Below, one piece after another: positions 17,474 to 26,040 of a stretch of 64,000 nucleotides of DNA. The stretch lies in NCBI GenBank assembly GCA_029054245.1, contig JAIDFQ010000055.1, forward strand, positions 1 through 64,000, given 5' to 3'. Both the position numbers and the translations under genes were made by a program. The first letter of the stretch is position 1. Each line of letters opens with the position of its first letter. The DNA comes from Lachnospiraceae bacterium (GTDB taxonomy: Bacteria; Bacillota; Clostridia; Lachnospirales; Lachnospiraceae). Below the pieces are notes generated by a model. It had not been told where the DNA came from. It saw only the letters and a list, made by a program, of their open reading frames with translations, and made no database searches.

Positions 17474-18716
17474 GCGCAGGGTTCTGCGCCCCGGAGAGAG
17501 CATAAGGGCAGACGGCAAGTACCAATACAAATATCACATCGATGGAAAACCGCATTTTGTATACAGTTGGAAACTGGAGCCTACGGACAGGCTTCCTCCC
17601 GGCAAAAAGCCGTGCCTCTCCCTCCGGGAATTGGAGAAACAGGTCAATTCCGATCTGGACAGGCTGATGAATGTTTCAGACGGACAGATGACAGTGTGCG
17701 AGTTGATAGACAGATACCTTAAAACCAAAACAGGGGTCCGACAGAGTACCAAACAGGGATATGTCACAGTGCAGAGACTGCTTGCAAAAGAAAAATTCGG
17801 CAGCCAGAAAATACGGAGTGTGAAGACCTCTGATGCAAAGATATTTCTTATCAAGTTGCAGCAGGAAGATGGAAAAAGTTACAGTTCCATCCATACCATA
17901 CGGGGAGTACTCAGACCCGCTTTTCAGATGGCAGTGGATGATGACGTTTTGGTAAAGAACCCATTTGGATTCCAGCTTGCCGGGGTTATTGTCAACGACT
18001 CTGTCACAAGGGAGGCGATTTCCAAAGACCAGATGAGGAAATTCCTAAAGTTTGTGCATGATGATGTGGTGTACTGCAAATATTACGAAGTGGTCTATAT
18101 CCTTTTCCACACGGGAATGCGGATCTCGGAATTCTGCGGCCTGACACTTAAGGACATCGATCTTGAGAACAGAATCGTAAACATAGACCATCAGCTGCAA
18201 AGAACTTCCGATATGAGGTACATTATTGAAACCACGAAGACCGATGCCGGGACGAGAAAAATACCGATAACAGAGGATGTAGCCGATATGTTCCGAGCCA
18301 TTATCGAGGACAGAGAGCCGCCGAAGACGGAAAAAGTAATTGACGGCTATACGGGATTCCTTTTCTACGATGATGACGGAAACCCGTTGGTGGCGATGCA
18401 CTGGCAGCACAGGTTCAACCACATGGTAGGAAGGTACAACGATATTTACCGGGTGCAGATGCCGAACATCACTCCGCATGTCTGCCGCCACACTTACTGT
18501 AGCAACCAAGCCAAAGCCGGAATGAATCCTAAGACTTTACAGTACCTCATGGGGCATTCGGATATTTCGGTCACGATGAATGTGTACACCCATATCGGAT
18601 TGGATGATGCAGAGAAGGAACTGAGGCGGATGGAAGAATTTCAAAAGGCGCAGGCGGAGGTAGAAAAGAAGAATGATGCAAAGGCAGTATCGCAGAAAAT
18701 GTTTAAGGTGATCTGA
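17433..18716 (+). CDS. int: Tyrosine recombinase (integrase) of element A
   Basis: The 427-residue protein has an N-terminal arm-binding region, a SAM-like core-binding domain and a catalytic domain with 'HTGMRISEF' (Arg I near residue 230), 'HVCRHTY' (His-x-x-Arg near 350), 'LMGHSD' and the nucleophile Tyr in 'NVYTHIG' near 384. It is Tn916 Int-like. The direct repeats at 5340 and 21253 are its likely att cores. AGGAGG precedes ATG 17433 inside the previous gene. It is followed by a terminator at 18733-18761. Confidence 0.93.
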   Translation: MAGAGRGKTRRDAKRRVLRPGESIRADGKYQYKYHIDGKPHFVYSWKLEPTDRLPPGKKPCLSLRELEKQVNSDLDRLMNVSDGQMTVCELIDRYLKTKTGVRQSTKQGYVTVQRLLAKEKFGSQKIRSVKTSDAKIFLIKLQQEDGKSYSSIHTIRGVLRPAFQMAVDDDVLVKNPFGFQLAGVIVNDSVTREAISKDQMRKFLKFVHDDVVYCKYYEVVYILFHTGMRISEFCGLTLKDIDLENRIVNIDHQLQRTSDMRYIIETTKTDAGTRKIPITEDVADMFRAIIEDREPPKTEKVIDGYTGFLFYDDDGNPLVAMHWQHRFNHMVGRYNDIYRVQMPNITPHVCRHTYCSNQAKAGMNPKTLQYLMGHSDISVTMNVYTHIGLDDAEKELRRMEEFQKAQAEVEKKNDAKAVSQKMFKVI

Positions 18717-18732
18717 TATAGAGGATTGATGG

Positions 18733-18761
18733 CGCTCTGGCTTAGGCTAGGGCGTTTTTTT
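18733..18761 (+). terminator. Terminator after the integrase
   Basis: CGCTCTGGC (18733-18741) and GCTAGGGCG (18746-18754) form an imperfect stem with a TTAG loop, followed by seven Ts. Confidence 0.7.
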
Positions 18762-18865
18762 CTATAGAAAAAGAATACGAATGACGATATAGTATTATGA
18801 AAGATTTCTATTTAAGCTAGTTTAATCAAACTAAATGGTAGACAGGAAAAGGGGAGGAATAACAA

Positions 18866-21034
18866 GTGTATAATTCTGATAGAGCAATAACCGACTTGCA
18901 GAATGATCTTCTAGGGAGGGCATCTTTTTCCAAACATTTGGGCAGAGCGATATATGAATATCTAGGTAATGATGGATTGGTAATTGGGTTGTTCGGGAAA
19001 TGGGGTACCGGAAAAACATCTGTAATTAATATGACTTTGCAGGAAGTTAGTACATTGTCTAAAAATGATGATAATAAACCATTGGTAGTTAAATTTGCCC
19101 CATGGAATTACTCGGATAGAGAAAATTTGATTTCACTTTTTTTTCAGTGTTTGAAAAATAAAGTAGAAAATGATAAAAGTGGAAAATTGAAGAAAAAAAT
19201 AGGAAAAGCATTGAATGATTATGCAGGAGCATTTGATGCTGTTGCGCTTGTTCCCGTGTTTGGAAGTGGATTGGCTGCCATCTTAAAGACTACAGCAGCA
19301 ACTGAAGGGAAAAAACTAATTCAGGGGCCTAGCTTAGATGAATCTAAAGAATTATTGGAAAAGGCATTATTGGAAAGCAGTCAGAAGATAGTTGTTGTTA
19401 TTGATGATATAGACCGCTTGAGTAATTCGCAAATTAGAGATGTATTTCAGCTTGTTAAGCAGGTGGCAGATTTCCCAAATGTGATTTATATACTTGCCAT
19501 GGATAGAGAAGTGGTAACTCGTGCGTTAGAAGATGTTCATGGATTTGATGGAAATGAATATTTAGAAAAAATAGTTCAAATTCCGTTTGAAATCCCAGAA
19601 TTAAGTAAAGAAAAACTTCAGCATATTCTTTTTACAAAGTTGGATGCCATAGTAAATTCTTGCAATATAGAAATGGTTTTAAACAAGAGATATTGGAGCC
19701 AAGTATTTAGAAATTGTGTTGATCCTTACATACATACACTAAGAGATGTGAATCGTGTTGTTAATACATTTCAATTTAAGTTTGGACTATTAGCACAAGA
19801 ATCGTGCGTTGAGGATGTTATTGCACTTACCTCAATAGATGTTCTTGAGCCTAAATTGTATAAATGGATATCGGAAAATAAGGAGTCTGTTTGTGGAAGC
19901 GAAATGCATTCATTATATTCGAGAAATATGAAGCCAGAAGAGATGAGGAAAAAGTATTTGGAGGAATTTAAGAAACTGGGAATTAATACAGAGTTAGCAA
20001 TAAAATGTGTTGCAACACTTTTTCCGGTATTTGCGAAAGATGTAAATGAACATAATTATGGGTGTTATTATGAGAACAATGCAAGGGGACAAATGCGTGT
20101 AGCACAACAAGAGCGTTTTGACTTATATTTTGGTCTAAATCTAGAGGAAGTTAATGTTCCGAGAAGTTTAATCAATAAATGCATTATATCATATACGGAG
20201 GAAGAACTGGTTGCGGCAATTGAAAAGATAAATGAAGATGGTCAGGCTATATACTTTTTAGATGAATTACAATCTTTGTTAGATAAAATTCCATACGAGA
20301 GACTTGCTATGATTGCTCAGGTGCTTTATAAGAAGCAGGCACAGTTAAAAGGGGAGACAATGAGAGCAATTTTTGCTATTTCAGCGATAGAACGAGCAAG
20401 TTTTTGTATAGAGGCAATTCTGAATAGGATGAATACGCCAGAAGAGCGATTTAATGTTATCTATAATATAGTGACTCATGGAGATATTTTTGAAATCGGC
20501 TCTGTATGCAGAGAAATAAATAGAATAGAATGTGCTTATGGTAGATGTGATTCAAATGAAGAGGATGTAAAAGGACAGATCATTAGTAAGGAACAACTTA
20601 TTAAAATAGAAGAGGCGTATGTCTTAAAGATGCATGAGTTAATTGATGACGTTCCATTAACAGATTCTGAAGATTTTCATTATATATTATATCTGTGGGA
20701 GAACTTTGATTCTAAAGGTGCATCAGAATATATGCATGCCTATATTAAGAATATGACGAATCATTTAAGATATGTGTGCAGGATGGCAGGAAAGTGGACT
20801 GGATCTAATGGAAGTGGCTGGAGTTTTGATTCTTTATTAATTGATAAGTATACAACGACTGAGGAGGTAAAGAAGATAATAGATGAATATGATAGGAAGA
20901 AGATGGTCAATGATTTTTCTGAACAAGAATTGATTAAGTTGGCATCATTTGTTTTGAATTATAAGAAAGATAAAATTTATCGTGCGACACTGGAAATGGC
21001 TGTTCAACTGGTTATAGAATGGCAAAATGATTAA
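18866..21034 (+). CDS. KAP-family P-loop NTPase (right cargo)
   Basis: The 722-residue protein begins with a KAP NTPase domain: Walker A 'GLFGKWGTGKTSV' near residues 40-52, 'KFAPWNYSD' near 75, Walker B 'VVVIDDIDRL' near 175 and 'VIYILAMDREVV' near 205. A hydrophobic segment ('VALVPVFGSGLAAIL', near 125-140) sits inside the domain, where many KAP proteins carry a membrane hairpin. The C-terminal 400 residues are helical and unassigned. KAP proteins include PifA, which aborts phage infection, so a defence role is plausible but not shown. GTG 18866 follows GGGGAGG. AT-rich and outside the integrase, it looks like exchangeable cargo. Confidence 0.82.
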   Translation: MYNSDRAITDLQNDLLGRASFSKHLGRAIYEYLGNDGLVIGLFGKWGTGKTSVINMTLQEVSTLSKNDDNKPLVVKFAPWNYSDRENLISLFFQCLKNKVENDKSGKLKKKIGKALNDYAGAFDAVALVPVFGSGLAAILKTTAATEGKKLIQGPSLDESKELLEKALLESSQKIVVVIDDIDRLSNSQIRDVFQLVKQVADFPNVIYILAMDREVVTRALEDVHGFDGNEYLEKIVQIPFEIPELSKEKLQHILFTKLDAIVNSCNIEMVLNKRYWSQVFRNCVDPYIHTLRDVNRVVNTFQFKFGLLAQESCVEDVIALTSIDVLEPKLYKWISENKESVCGSEMHSLYSRNMKPEEMRKKYLEEFKKLGINTELAIKCVATLFPVFAKDVNEHNYGCYYENNARGQMRVAQQERFDLYFGLNLEEVNVPRSLINKCIISYTEEELVAAIEKINEDGQAIYFLDELQSLLDKIPYERLAMIAQVLYKKQAQLKGETMRAIFAISAIERASFCIEAILNRMNTPEERFNVIYNIVTHGDIFEIGSVCREINRIECAYGRCDSNEEDVKGQIISKEQLIKIEEAYVLKMHELIDDVPLTDSEDFHYILYLWENFDSKGASEYMHAYIKNMTNHLRYVCRMAGKWTGSNGSGWSFDSLLIDKYTTTEEVKKIIDEYDRKKMVNDFSEQELIKLASFVLNYKKDKIYRATLEMAVQLVIEWQND

Positions 21035-21069
21035 ATAGTCATTATGGCAAATATTTATTGAAGAAAAAT

Positions 21070-21115
21070 CCTTAGTAGTAGGTCACATCTATTTTACTAC
21101 TAATCTTACTACTAA
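21070..21115. repeat. Right arm-type integrase sites
   Basis: CCTTAGTAGT (21070-21079) and ACTACTAA (21096-21103 and 21108-21115) repeat the left-end motifs at 5450-5527. Together they support the ends proposed for element A. Confidence 0.6.
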
Positions 21116-21140
21116 CAGGTAGTCACAACTTGCAAAAATA

Positions 21141-21149
21141 TGCTATAAT
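21141..21149 (+). promoter_or_regulatory. Extended -10 promoter supplied by the element's right end
   Basis: TGCTATAAT (extended -10) lies about 95 bp before the phosphatase start and inside element A. It could drive the restored phosphatase gene. No good -35 is visible. Confidence 0.4.
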
Positions 21150-21243
21150 TTGCTCGGTTGACACACAAAAATGAAAAATAGAGAATTGCCAGAATCCCTT
21201 GCAAAACAAGGCATTTCACGGCATATTAAGGAGAGTTATAGCT

Positions 21244-21708
21244 ATGATAAAAATACTTTTCGTCTGCCACGGCAACATCTGCCGCAGCACCATGGCCGAA
21301 AGCGTCATGACCCACCTAGTTTCCCGCCGCGGCATATCCGACCAATTTCAAATTGCATCTGCCGCGACCAGCCGGGAAGAAATCGGCAATCCGCCCCACC
21401 ACGGAACCGTCAGAAAGCTTCGTGAAGCAGGCGTACCTGTAATTCCGCACCGTGCTGTGCAGATGACCAGACAAGACTACGAAACCTACGATTATCTTAT
21501 CGGTATGGACGACTGGAACGTCCGCAATATGCTAAGAATCACAGGAGGGGATCCGGTGCGCAAATGTTGCAAACTGCTGGAATTTGCAGGCAGCACAAGA
21601 GATATTGCAGACCCTTGGTACACAGGTGATTTTGATGCAACTTACGAAGATATTGTAGAAGGATGTGAAGCCTTTCTTAACAAACTTTTTCCGCCGAACA
21701 TTTTTTGA
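21244..21708 (+). CDS. Low-molecular-weight protein tyrosine phosphatase, 5' end rebuilt by element A
   Basis: The 154-residue protein starts 'MIKILFVCHGNICRST', containing the P-loop C-x5-R-S (Cys8, Arg14), and ends with the general-acid loop 'DPWYTGDF'. It hydrolyses phosphotyrosine or phosphoarginine-type substrates in the cytoplasm. The attR repeat covers codons 4-11, so the Shine-Dalgarno (AAGGAG), ATG and first codons come from element A while the rest is host sequence. The frame is open from 21199, but ATG 21244 fits the family start. The gene remains intact after integration. Confidence 0.92.
   Translation: MIKILFVCHGNICRSTMAESVMTHLVSRRGISDQFQIASAATSREEIGNPPHHGTVRKLREAGVPVIPHRAVQMTRQDYETYDYLIGMDDWNVRNMLRITGGDPVRKCCKLLEFAGSTRDIADPWYTGDFDATYEDIVEGCEAFLNKLFPPNIF
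21253..21274 (+). other. attR of element A (22-bp direct repeat)
   Basis: Exact second copy of the 5340-5361 repeat. It encodes 'ILFVCHG' of the phosphatase active-site region. Sequence to the left differs from the attL flank while sequence to the right continues the host gene. Confidence 0.88.
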
Positions 21709-21769
21709 CAACCAATTTTTCAATAAACAAGGTAAAGTAACAGTTCAATATGAATTAACAATCGATGTC

Positions 21770-21856
21770 AAAGCCTCGCGGAACAGATTTACGCCATAGG
21801 GCAGGCGAAGAAAATAACTGCCAGTTCCTATGGTGTAATTCTGTTTTGCAAGGCTT
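21770..21856. repeat. Long imperfect inverted repeat between convergent genes
   Basis: A 31-nt left arm (21770-21800) pairs with 21827-21856 with about five differences, three of which give G-U pairs in RNA. An inner stem GGCAG (21800-21804) / CTGCC (21818-21822) caps it. There is no T run. It may act as a bidirectional terminator or be a miniature palindromic repeat. Confidence 0.6.
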
Positions 21857-21878
21857 TGCTTTTACCCGGCTGATTCTT

Positions 21879-22910
21879 TTATTTTACAAACCCTGCACTC
21901 CGCACGGTCCTCGCTGCCTGATCCAGCGCCAGCGCTACCTGATCGCACCAGTGGTCAAAGAAAGGATCTTCCTTTTGACATTCTGGGTGTGAGAGCACGT
22001 AAGCAACCGTGTCCTTGATCCCCTGATCTGCTCGGACAGTAGCGGTAAATCCAGGAACCAGCCTTTTCAGCTTGCTATTGTCAAATACAACGGTATTTGC
22101 CTTATCCCCGAGCAAACTCCCTGCAAAATCATAGGGACTGCAGGAATCTAAGAACTCGGAAGAAACGTGGATCGCATTTAACTTGACCCCAAGCGCATCT
22201 GCAATGATCTGATAAATCTGATTCCAATTAAGTGATTCGTCCGACGTAATCTGAACCGCTTCTCCGATGGCGTGGATATTTCCGATAAGCCCTTCAAATC
22301 CCTTTGCAAAATCAGAACTATGAGTCAACGTCCAGAGAGAAGTGCCGTCGCCGTGGATGATAACAGGCTTTCCCTCCAGCATTCGCTTTAACACAGGATA
22401 ACTGCCGTTTGCCCCATGGACACCCAAGGGCACAGAACGCTCGCAGTAGGTATGGCTGGGGCGGATGATGGTAATCGGAAAGCCCTCTTCCCGGTAAAGA
22501 CGCATCAAATATTCTTCCCCCGCAATTTTGTTTCTGGAATATTCCCAATAAGGATTGGCAAGCGGTGTGCCTTCCGTGATACGGAAATCAGAAAGCGGCT
22601 TCTGGTAAGCCGACGCTGAACTGATATAAAAAAATTGTTTCGTTCTATCACCAAATAGCCGGTAATCCCTCTCAAGCTGGCTGGGATGGAAAGCAATAAA
22701 ATCAGCAACTGCATCAAATTTCAAATCGCGGATCAACTCACTGACGGCAGTTTCATCATTAATATCCGCTTTCAATTCTATAAGATTTCCCGAAAGAGTG
22801 GCATTACGGCTGCCCCGATTCAAAAGATAGAGGGTATGCCCTTTTGACAAAAGCAATTTAGAAATCGCCATACTGATTGTTCCTGTTCCCCCGATAAAAA
22901 GAATATTCAT
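21879..22910 (-). CDS. NAD-dependent epimerase/dehydratase family protein
   Basis: The 343-residue protein is an extended short-chain dehydrogenase: Rossmann start 'MNILFIGGTGTISMAI' with the G-x-x-G-x-x type dinucleotide loop, 'SSASAYQKP' carrying the S/Y/K catalytic set near residues 97-105 and 'IIRPSHTY' near 150. It is likely cytoplasmic and acts on a nucleotide sugar or related substrate. It is convergent with the phosphatase gene and stands alone on the minus strand. Substrate unknown. Confidence 0.82.
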   Translation of the reverse strand: MNILFIGGTGTISMAISKLLLSKGHTLYLLNRGSRNATLSGNLIELKADINDETAVSELIRDLKFDAVADFIAFHPSQLERDYRLFGDRTKQFFYISSASAYQKPLSDFRITEGTPLANPYWEYSRNKIAGEEYLMRLYREEGFPITIIRPSHTYCERSVPLGVHGANGSYPVLKRMLEGKPVIIHGDGTSLWTLTHSSDFAKGFEGLIGNIHAIGEAVQITSDESLNWNQIYQIIADALGVKLNAIHVSSEFLDSCSPYDFAGSLLGDKANTVVFDNSKLKRLVPGFTATVRADQGIKDTVAYVLSHPECQKEDPFFDHWCDQVALALDQAARTVRSAGFVK

Positions 22911-23109
22911 TTAGGTACCTCCTTGTCTGCAGCAGATGGTGTCTGCGGTACTGTGTTGATGGGTGACTTGGAAGGAAATCTCCGCATTTCCCCTCTTTAT
23001 ACTTTCGAAGATTGCCTAGCATACATAAATTTATTTCCATTATACCTTCATCTAGACAAAAAAGATAGAAAAAGTTCAGCCTTACATACTTCAGACTATG
23101 AAAAAATGA

Positions 23110-23138
23110 TTGTAAAATGTAACAGGAAAAGCTATAAT
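23110..23138 (+). promoter_or_regulatory. Promoter of the chemotaxis receptor gene
   Basis: TTGTAA (23110-23115), 17-bp spacer and TATAAT (23133-23138). The predicted transcript has a leader of about 130 nt. The part of 22911-23109 upstream of it holds nothing recognisable. Confidence 0.6.
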
Positions 23139-23146
23139 AAAAACAC

Positions 23147-23262
23147 GGTTGATTCCCGTGGACAGAGGGGCATATGGACGTGCCTGTATGCACGCCCGGC
23201 TGCTGCAAAGGGCAGAGCATTCCACCGACTGCCGCATCGGGGCGCTGATTTAAATTATTGAA
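23147..23262 (+). ncRNA. Structured 5' leader of unknown class
   Basis: The leader contains several adjacent hairpins: CACGG/CCGTG near 23147-23163, GTGC/GCAC near 23179-23193 within a GGGC/GCCC frame, and CCGA/TCGG near 23223-23240. The Shine-Dalgarno GCAGGAGG follows. Many clostridial chemotaxis genes are under riboswitches, but I could not match this to the c-di-GMP-I core or another class. Treat as a candidate only. Confidence 0.3.
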
Positions 23263-23277
23263 TGCAGGAGGGTTTTT

Positions 23278-24531
23278 ATGAAGGAGCAACAGAGTTTTAA
23301 GGAGAAAATCAAACGTCTATTTATCATCATGTGTGCCATTTTCGCGTTTTCGGAAGTGACCGCGATTGTAGGAATGATTGGTATAGGAAATAGAGTTGTA
23401 CATATCTGTTTGCACGTGCTGATACTTGGAATTATTATTGTAATAGCAACCAAAGGATATCAGTTCCTTGCAGCTAATCTGATCGATCCCTTAATTGAAA
23501 TGGACCAAGCAGTGAAAGATCTTGCCAAAGGGGATCTGAGCGTAGAAGTTACATATGAATCAGATAATGAACTTGGCACACTTGCAGAAAGTCTCAGACA
23601 AACGGCTGGTATGCTTAAGGCGCTGCTGACAGACCTGACCGTAATCTTGGGAGAATTCCGCAAAGGCAACTTTAATGTAAAGAGCGAGCACCCAGAAGCC
23701 TATATCGGTGACTTTGAAGTACTATTGACGGAACTGGTAGCATTAATCCAAGGCTTTAGCGATACCATGAAGAATATTGACAACGCTGCCGATCAGGTGG
23801 CAGAGGGGTCAAATGATCTGGCAATGAGTTCACAGGATTTGGCGCAGGGAGCAACTGACCAGGCATCATCTATCCAGAAACTTCTTGCAACCGTGACAGA
23901 GGTCACAAGCCAGGTACAGGAAAATACCGCGACCACAGAAAAGGCACATGACAATGCCAAAGTGATTGGGGAGCAGGCGAAGATAAGTCAGGGTAAGATG
24001 AAAGAGCTGACAGCGGCAATGGAAACCATCAAAGAGACATCCAGCGAAATCAGCAACATTATTGTAGATATCGAAGAAATCGCATCTCAGACGAACCTTC
24101 TTTCTTTAAATGCAGCAATCGAAGCGGCAAGGGCAGGAGAGGCAGGCAAGGGATTTGCGGTGGTTGCCGATCAGATCAGAAAGCTGGCTGAGGACAGTGC
24201 TAATTCAGCAGTCACTACCAAGGAACTGATTGACAAATCTATCCGTGAAGTGCAGCGAGGAAATGAGATTACAGAGCAGACTGCCGAATCCTTAAATAGT
24301 GTAATCAGCGAAATGGACAACATTGTTCTTGCTGTTGCCAACATCCGCAGCGCTTCGGAGCAGCAGGCTGTCTCTGTAAGAGAAATTGAAAAGGGATTTG
24401 AAGCTATCAGTGCGGTGGTTGAAAACAATTCAGCAGCGGCAGAGGAAACCTCGGCAACCAGCGAAGAGCTGTCTGCACAGTCAGCCGCCCTTAAGGGAAT
24501 GGTAGAGCACTTCCAGCTCCGTGAAGGGTGA
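23278..24531 (+). CDS. Methyl-accepting chemotaxis protein without an extracellular sensor domain
   Basis: The 417-residue protein has two closely spaced membrane helices (residues about 12-33 and 40-62) with only a few residues between them. A HAMP segment ('NLIDPLIEMDQAVKDLAKGDLSV' region) follows, then a long signalling coiled coil with the hairpin tip 'SQTNLLSLNAAIEAARAGE' (residues about 276-294). It should talk to CheA/CheW. Lack of a periplasmic domain implies it senses membrane or cytoplasmic cues or works in mixed arrays. Confidence 0.9.
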   Translation: MKEQQSFKEKIKRLFIIMCAIFAFSEVTAIVGMIGIGNRVVHICLHVLILGIIIVIATKGYQFLAANLIDPLIEMDQAVKDLAKGDLSVEVTYESDNELGTLAESLRQTAGMLKALLTDLTVILGEFRKGNFNVKSEHPEAYIGDFEVLLTELVALIQGFSDTMKNIDNAADQVAEGSNDLAMSSQDLAQGATDQASSIQKLLATVTEVTSQVQENTATTEKAHDNAKVIGEQAKISQGKMKELTAAMETIKETSSEISNIIVDIEEIASQTNLLSLNAAIEAARAGEAGKGFAVVADQIRKLAEDSANSAVTTKELIDKSIREVQRGNEITEQTAESLNSVISEMDNIVLAVANIRSASEQQAVSVREIEKGFEAISAVVENNSAAAEETSATSEELSAQSAALKGMVEHFQLREG

Positions 24532-24572
24532 TGATGCTTTCGCCTATGCGTACCCTTTTTTATGACACCGTA

Positions 24573-25913
24573 TCAGCGGTATTTGCGCACGGCAAAAATA
24601 CACAAAAGTGTCTGAACAGCCTGGCTCGCCAGTAATCCCCAGAGATAACCATGAATGCCCAGAAGAGGAATGCCGAAAAAGACAAAGCCGAGGCGTACTA
24701 GAAGACTGAACATGCTGTAGACGAAGGTAAGCCCTGTTTTTCCAAGCCCGTTTAAGATGCTGCCTAGCGTGCTGGCAATATACATAAGTGGGCATAAGAA
24801 GCTGAGCACGATGATGAAGTTTCCGGCAAGGCTGCTCTGGTAAAGTAGATTTCCAAGGAATTTGCCGGAGATAAGGAAAATAAAAGTAAACAGAATTCCC
24901 AAAAGAAAGCCGTAGCGTATGGATTTATGCACGGCTTTTTTTATGGTACCGACGTTGTCGGAGGCGTCTGCCTCTGAGACAATGGGAAGGAGGAGAACAC
25001 AAATGGAGTTGGTGATTGCACTTGGGAACAGGATTAGTGGCAGGGACATCCCTGTCAGAACGCCGTAAATGCTTAAAGCAGTGGCATTGTCATAACCATA
25101 GAGCATCAGCCTGTTGGGAATAAAGATGGCTTCGACGCTCTGCAGAAAATTAATTATAACTCTGTTTAAGGATAAAGGTATGGCAAGCCTTAAAAGGCGG
25201 CAGCACGCCTCATAATAGGAAGGCGGATCAAAGGGCAGAAGCGCACCGTAATTTTTTGGCACCACATGGAAAAAGTGCGCCCGCACAGCAACGAGGGAAA
25301 CCAGCATGGAAGCACTCTCGCCAATCACCAGTCCCACCACGGCAAAGCTGATCGTAGGTGTCATATTATACTTTAAGCAAAAATAGTAAATGATATAGAC
25401 GCTTCCCACACGAATAATCTGCTCCGACAGCTGACAGAGGGCAGGCACGGAGGTTTTACGTATGCCATAAAAGTATCCGTTGATGCAGGAATGAACGGTT
25501 GCCATGGGAATAGAGAGGGCAATGATGCGCAGCAGGGGTGCTGTCCGCTCTTCCAGCAGAAATCGCACTGCAATCTCATCTGCAAAACAATAAATGAAAA
25601 CGGTGCAGAGAATGGATACCGCCATGGAAAGTACAAAACCGCAGGATAAATGAATGGCAGAAGAGCGATAGTCTTTAGAGATAGTCTCTCCAGCCACATA
25701 TTTAGAGATGGCCGTCTGCATGCCGGCAACGGTGAGGGAAAAGGAAAGCGCCAGAACAGGGGATATCAATTGATAAATGCCCATGCCCTCGGCACCGAAG
25801 AGCCGGGATAGGAAAATACGATAGAAAAATCCGATAAAACGGCTTGCAAAACCAGTAGCCGTCAAAATGAGGGTTCCTGTTATGAGTGGATTGTTTTTGC
25901 GTGAGGTGAACAT
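24573..25913 (-). CDS. SpoVB/MurJ-like flippase of the MOP superfamily
   Basis: The 446-residue protein has about 14 hydrophobic helices. Its start, 'NPLITGTLILTATGFASRFIGFFYRIFLSR' (region, residues about 7-36), is typical of SpoVB-type lipid flippases in spore formers, as is 'GAEGMGIYQLISP'. These proteins move lipid-linked precursors across the membrane, in SpoVB's case for cortex peptidoglycan. SpoVB itself is longer (about 520 residues), so this may be a shorter paralogue. It is followed at its 3' side by the convergent receptor gene. Confidence 0.82.
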   Translation of the reverse strand: MFTSRKNNPLITGTLILTATGFASRFIGFFYRIFLSRLFGAEGMGIYQLISPVLALSFSLTVAGMQTAISKYVAGETISKDYRSSAIHLSCGFVLSMAVSILCTVFIYCFADEIAVRFLLEERTAPLLRIIALSIPMATVHSCINGYFYGIRKTSVPALCQLSEQIIRVGSVYIIYYFCLKYNMTPTISFAVVGLVIGESASMLVSLVAVRAHFFHVVPKNYGALLPFDPPSYYEACCRLLRLAIPLSLNRVIINFLQSVEAIFIPNRLMLYGYDNATALSIYGVLTGMSLPLILFPSAITNSICVLLLPIVSEADASDNVGTIKKAVHKSIRYGFLLGILFTFIFLISGKFLGNLLYQSSLAGNFIIVLSFLCPLMYIASTLGSILNGLGKTGLTFVYSMFSLLVRLGFVFFGIPLLGIHGYLWGLLASQAVQTLLCIFAVRKYR

Positions 25914-25962
25914 AACTTACCGCCATAAATCCGTTATTGATAAATATATGCCTTCCTTTTCA

Positions 25963-25991
25963 TTGACAGAACATGGGGAGGGTGTTATAGT
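25963..25991 (+). promoter_or_regulatory. Promoter of the nifS-nifU-mnmA operon
   Basis: TTGACA (25963-25968), 17-bp spacer and TATAGT (25986-25991) lie 50 bp before the cysteine desulfurase gene. Confidence 0.7.
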
Positions 25992-26040
25992 AAAAAATGA
26001 AAGCCTAGTAATGCAGTAGGAATAGTGAAAGGAGCTGGAT

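Noticed and set aside
21159-21186. TTGACA at 21158 as a promoter for the phosphatase gene
   Set aside because: No -10 hexamer lies at a workable distance; the extended -10 at 21141 is a better candidate.
23147-23262. c-di-GMP-I riboswitch before the chemotaxis gene
   Set aside because: I looked for the conserved GGCAAACC and GGGACGCAAAGC blocks and did not find them; kept only as an unclassified structured leader.
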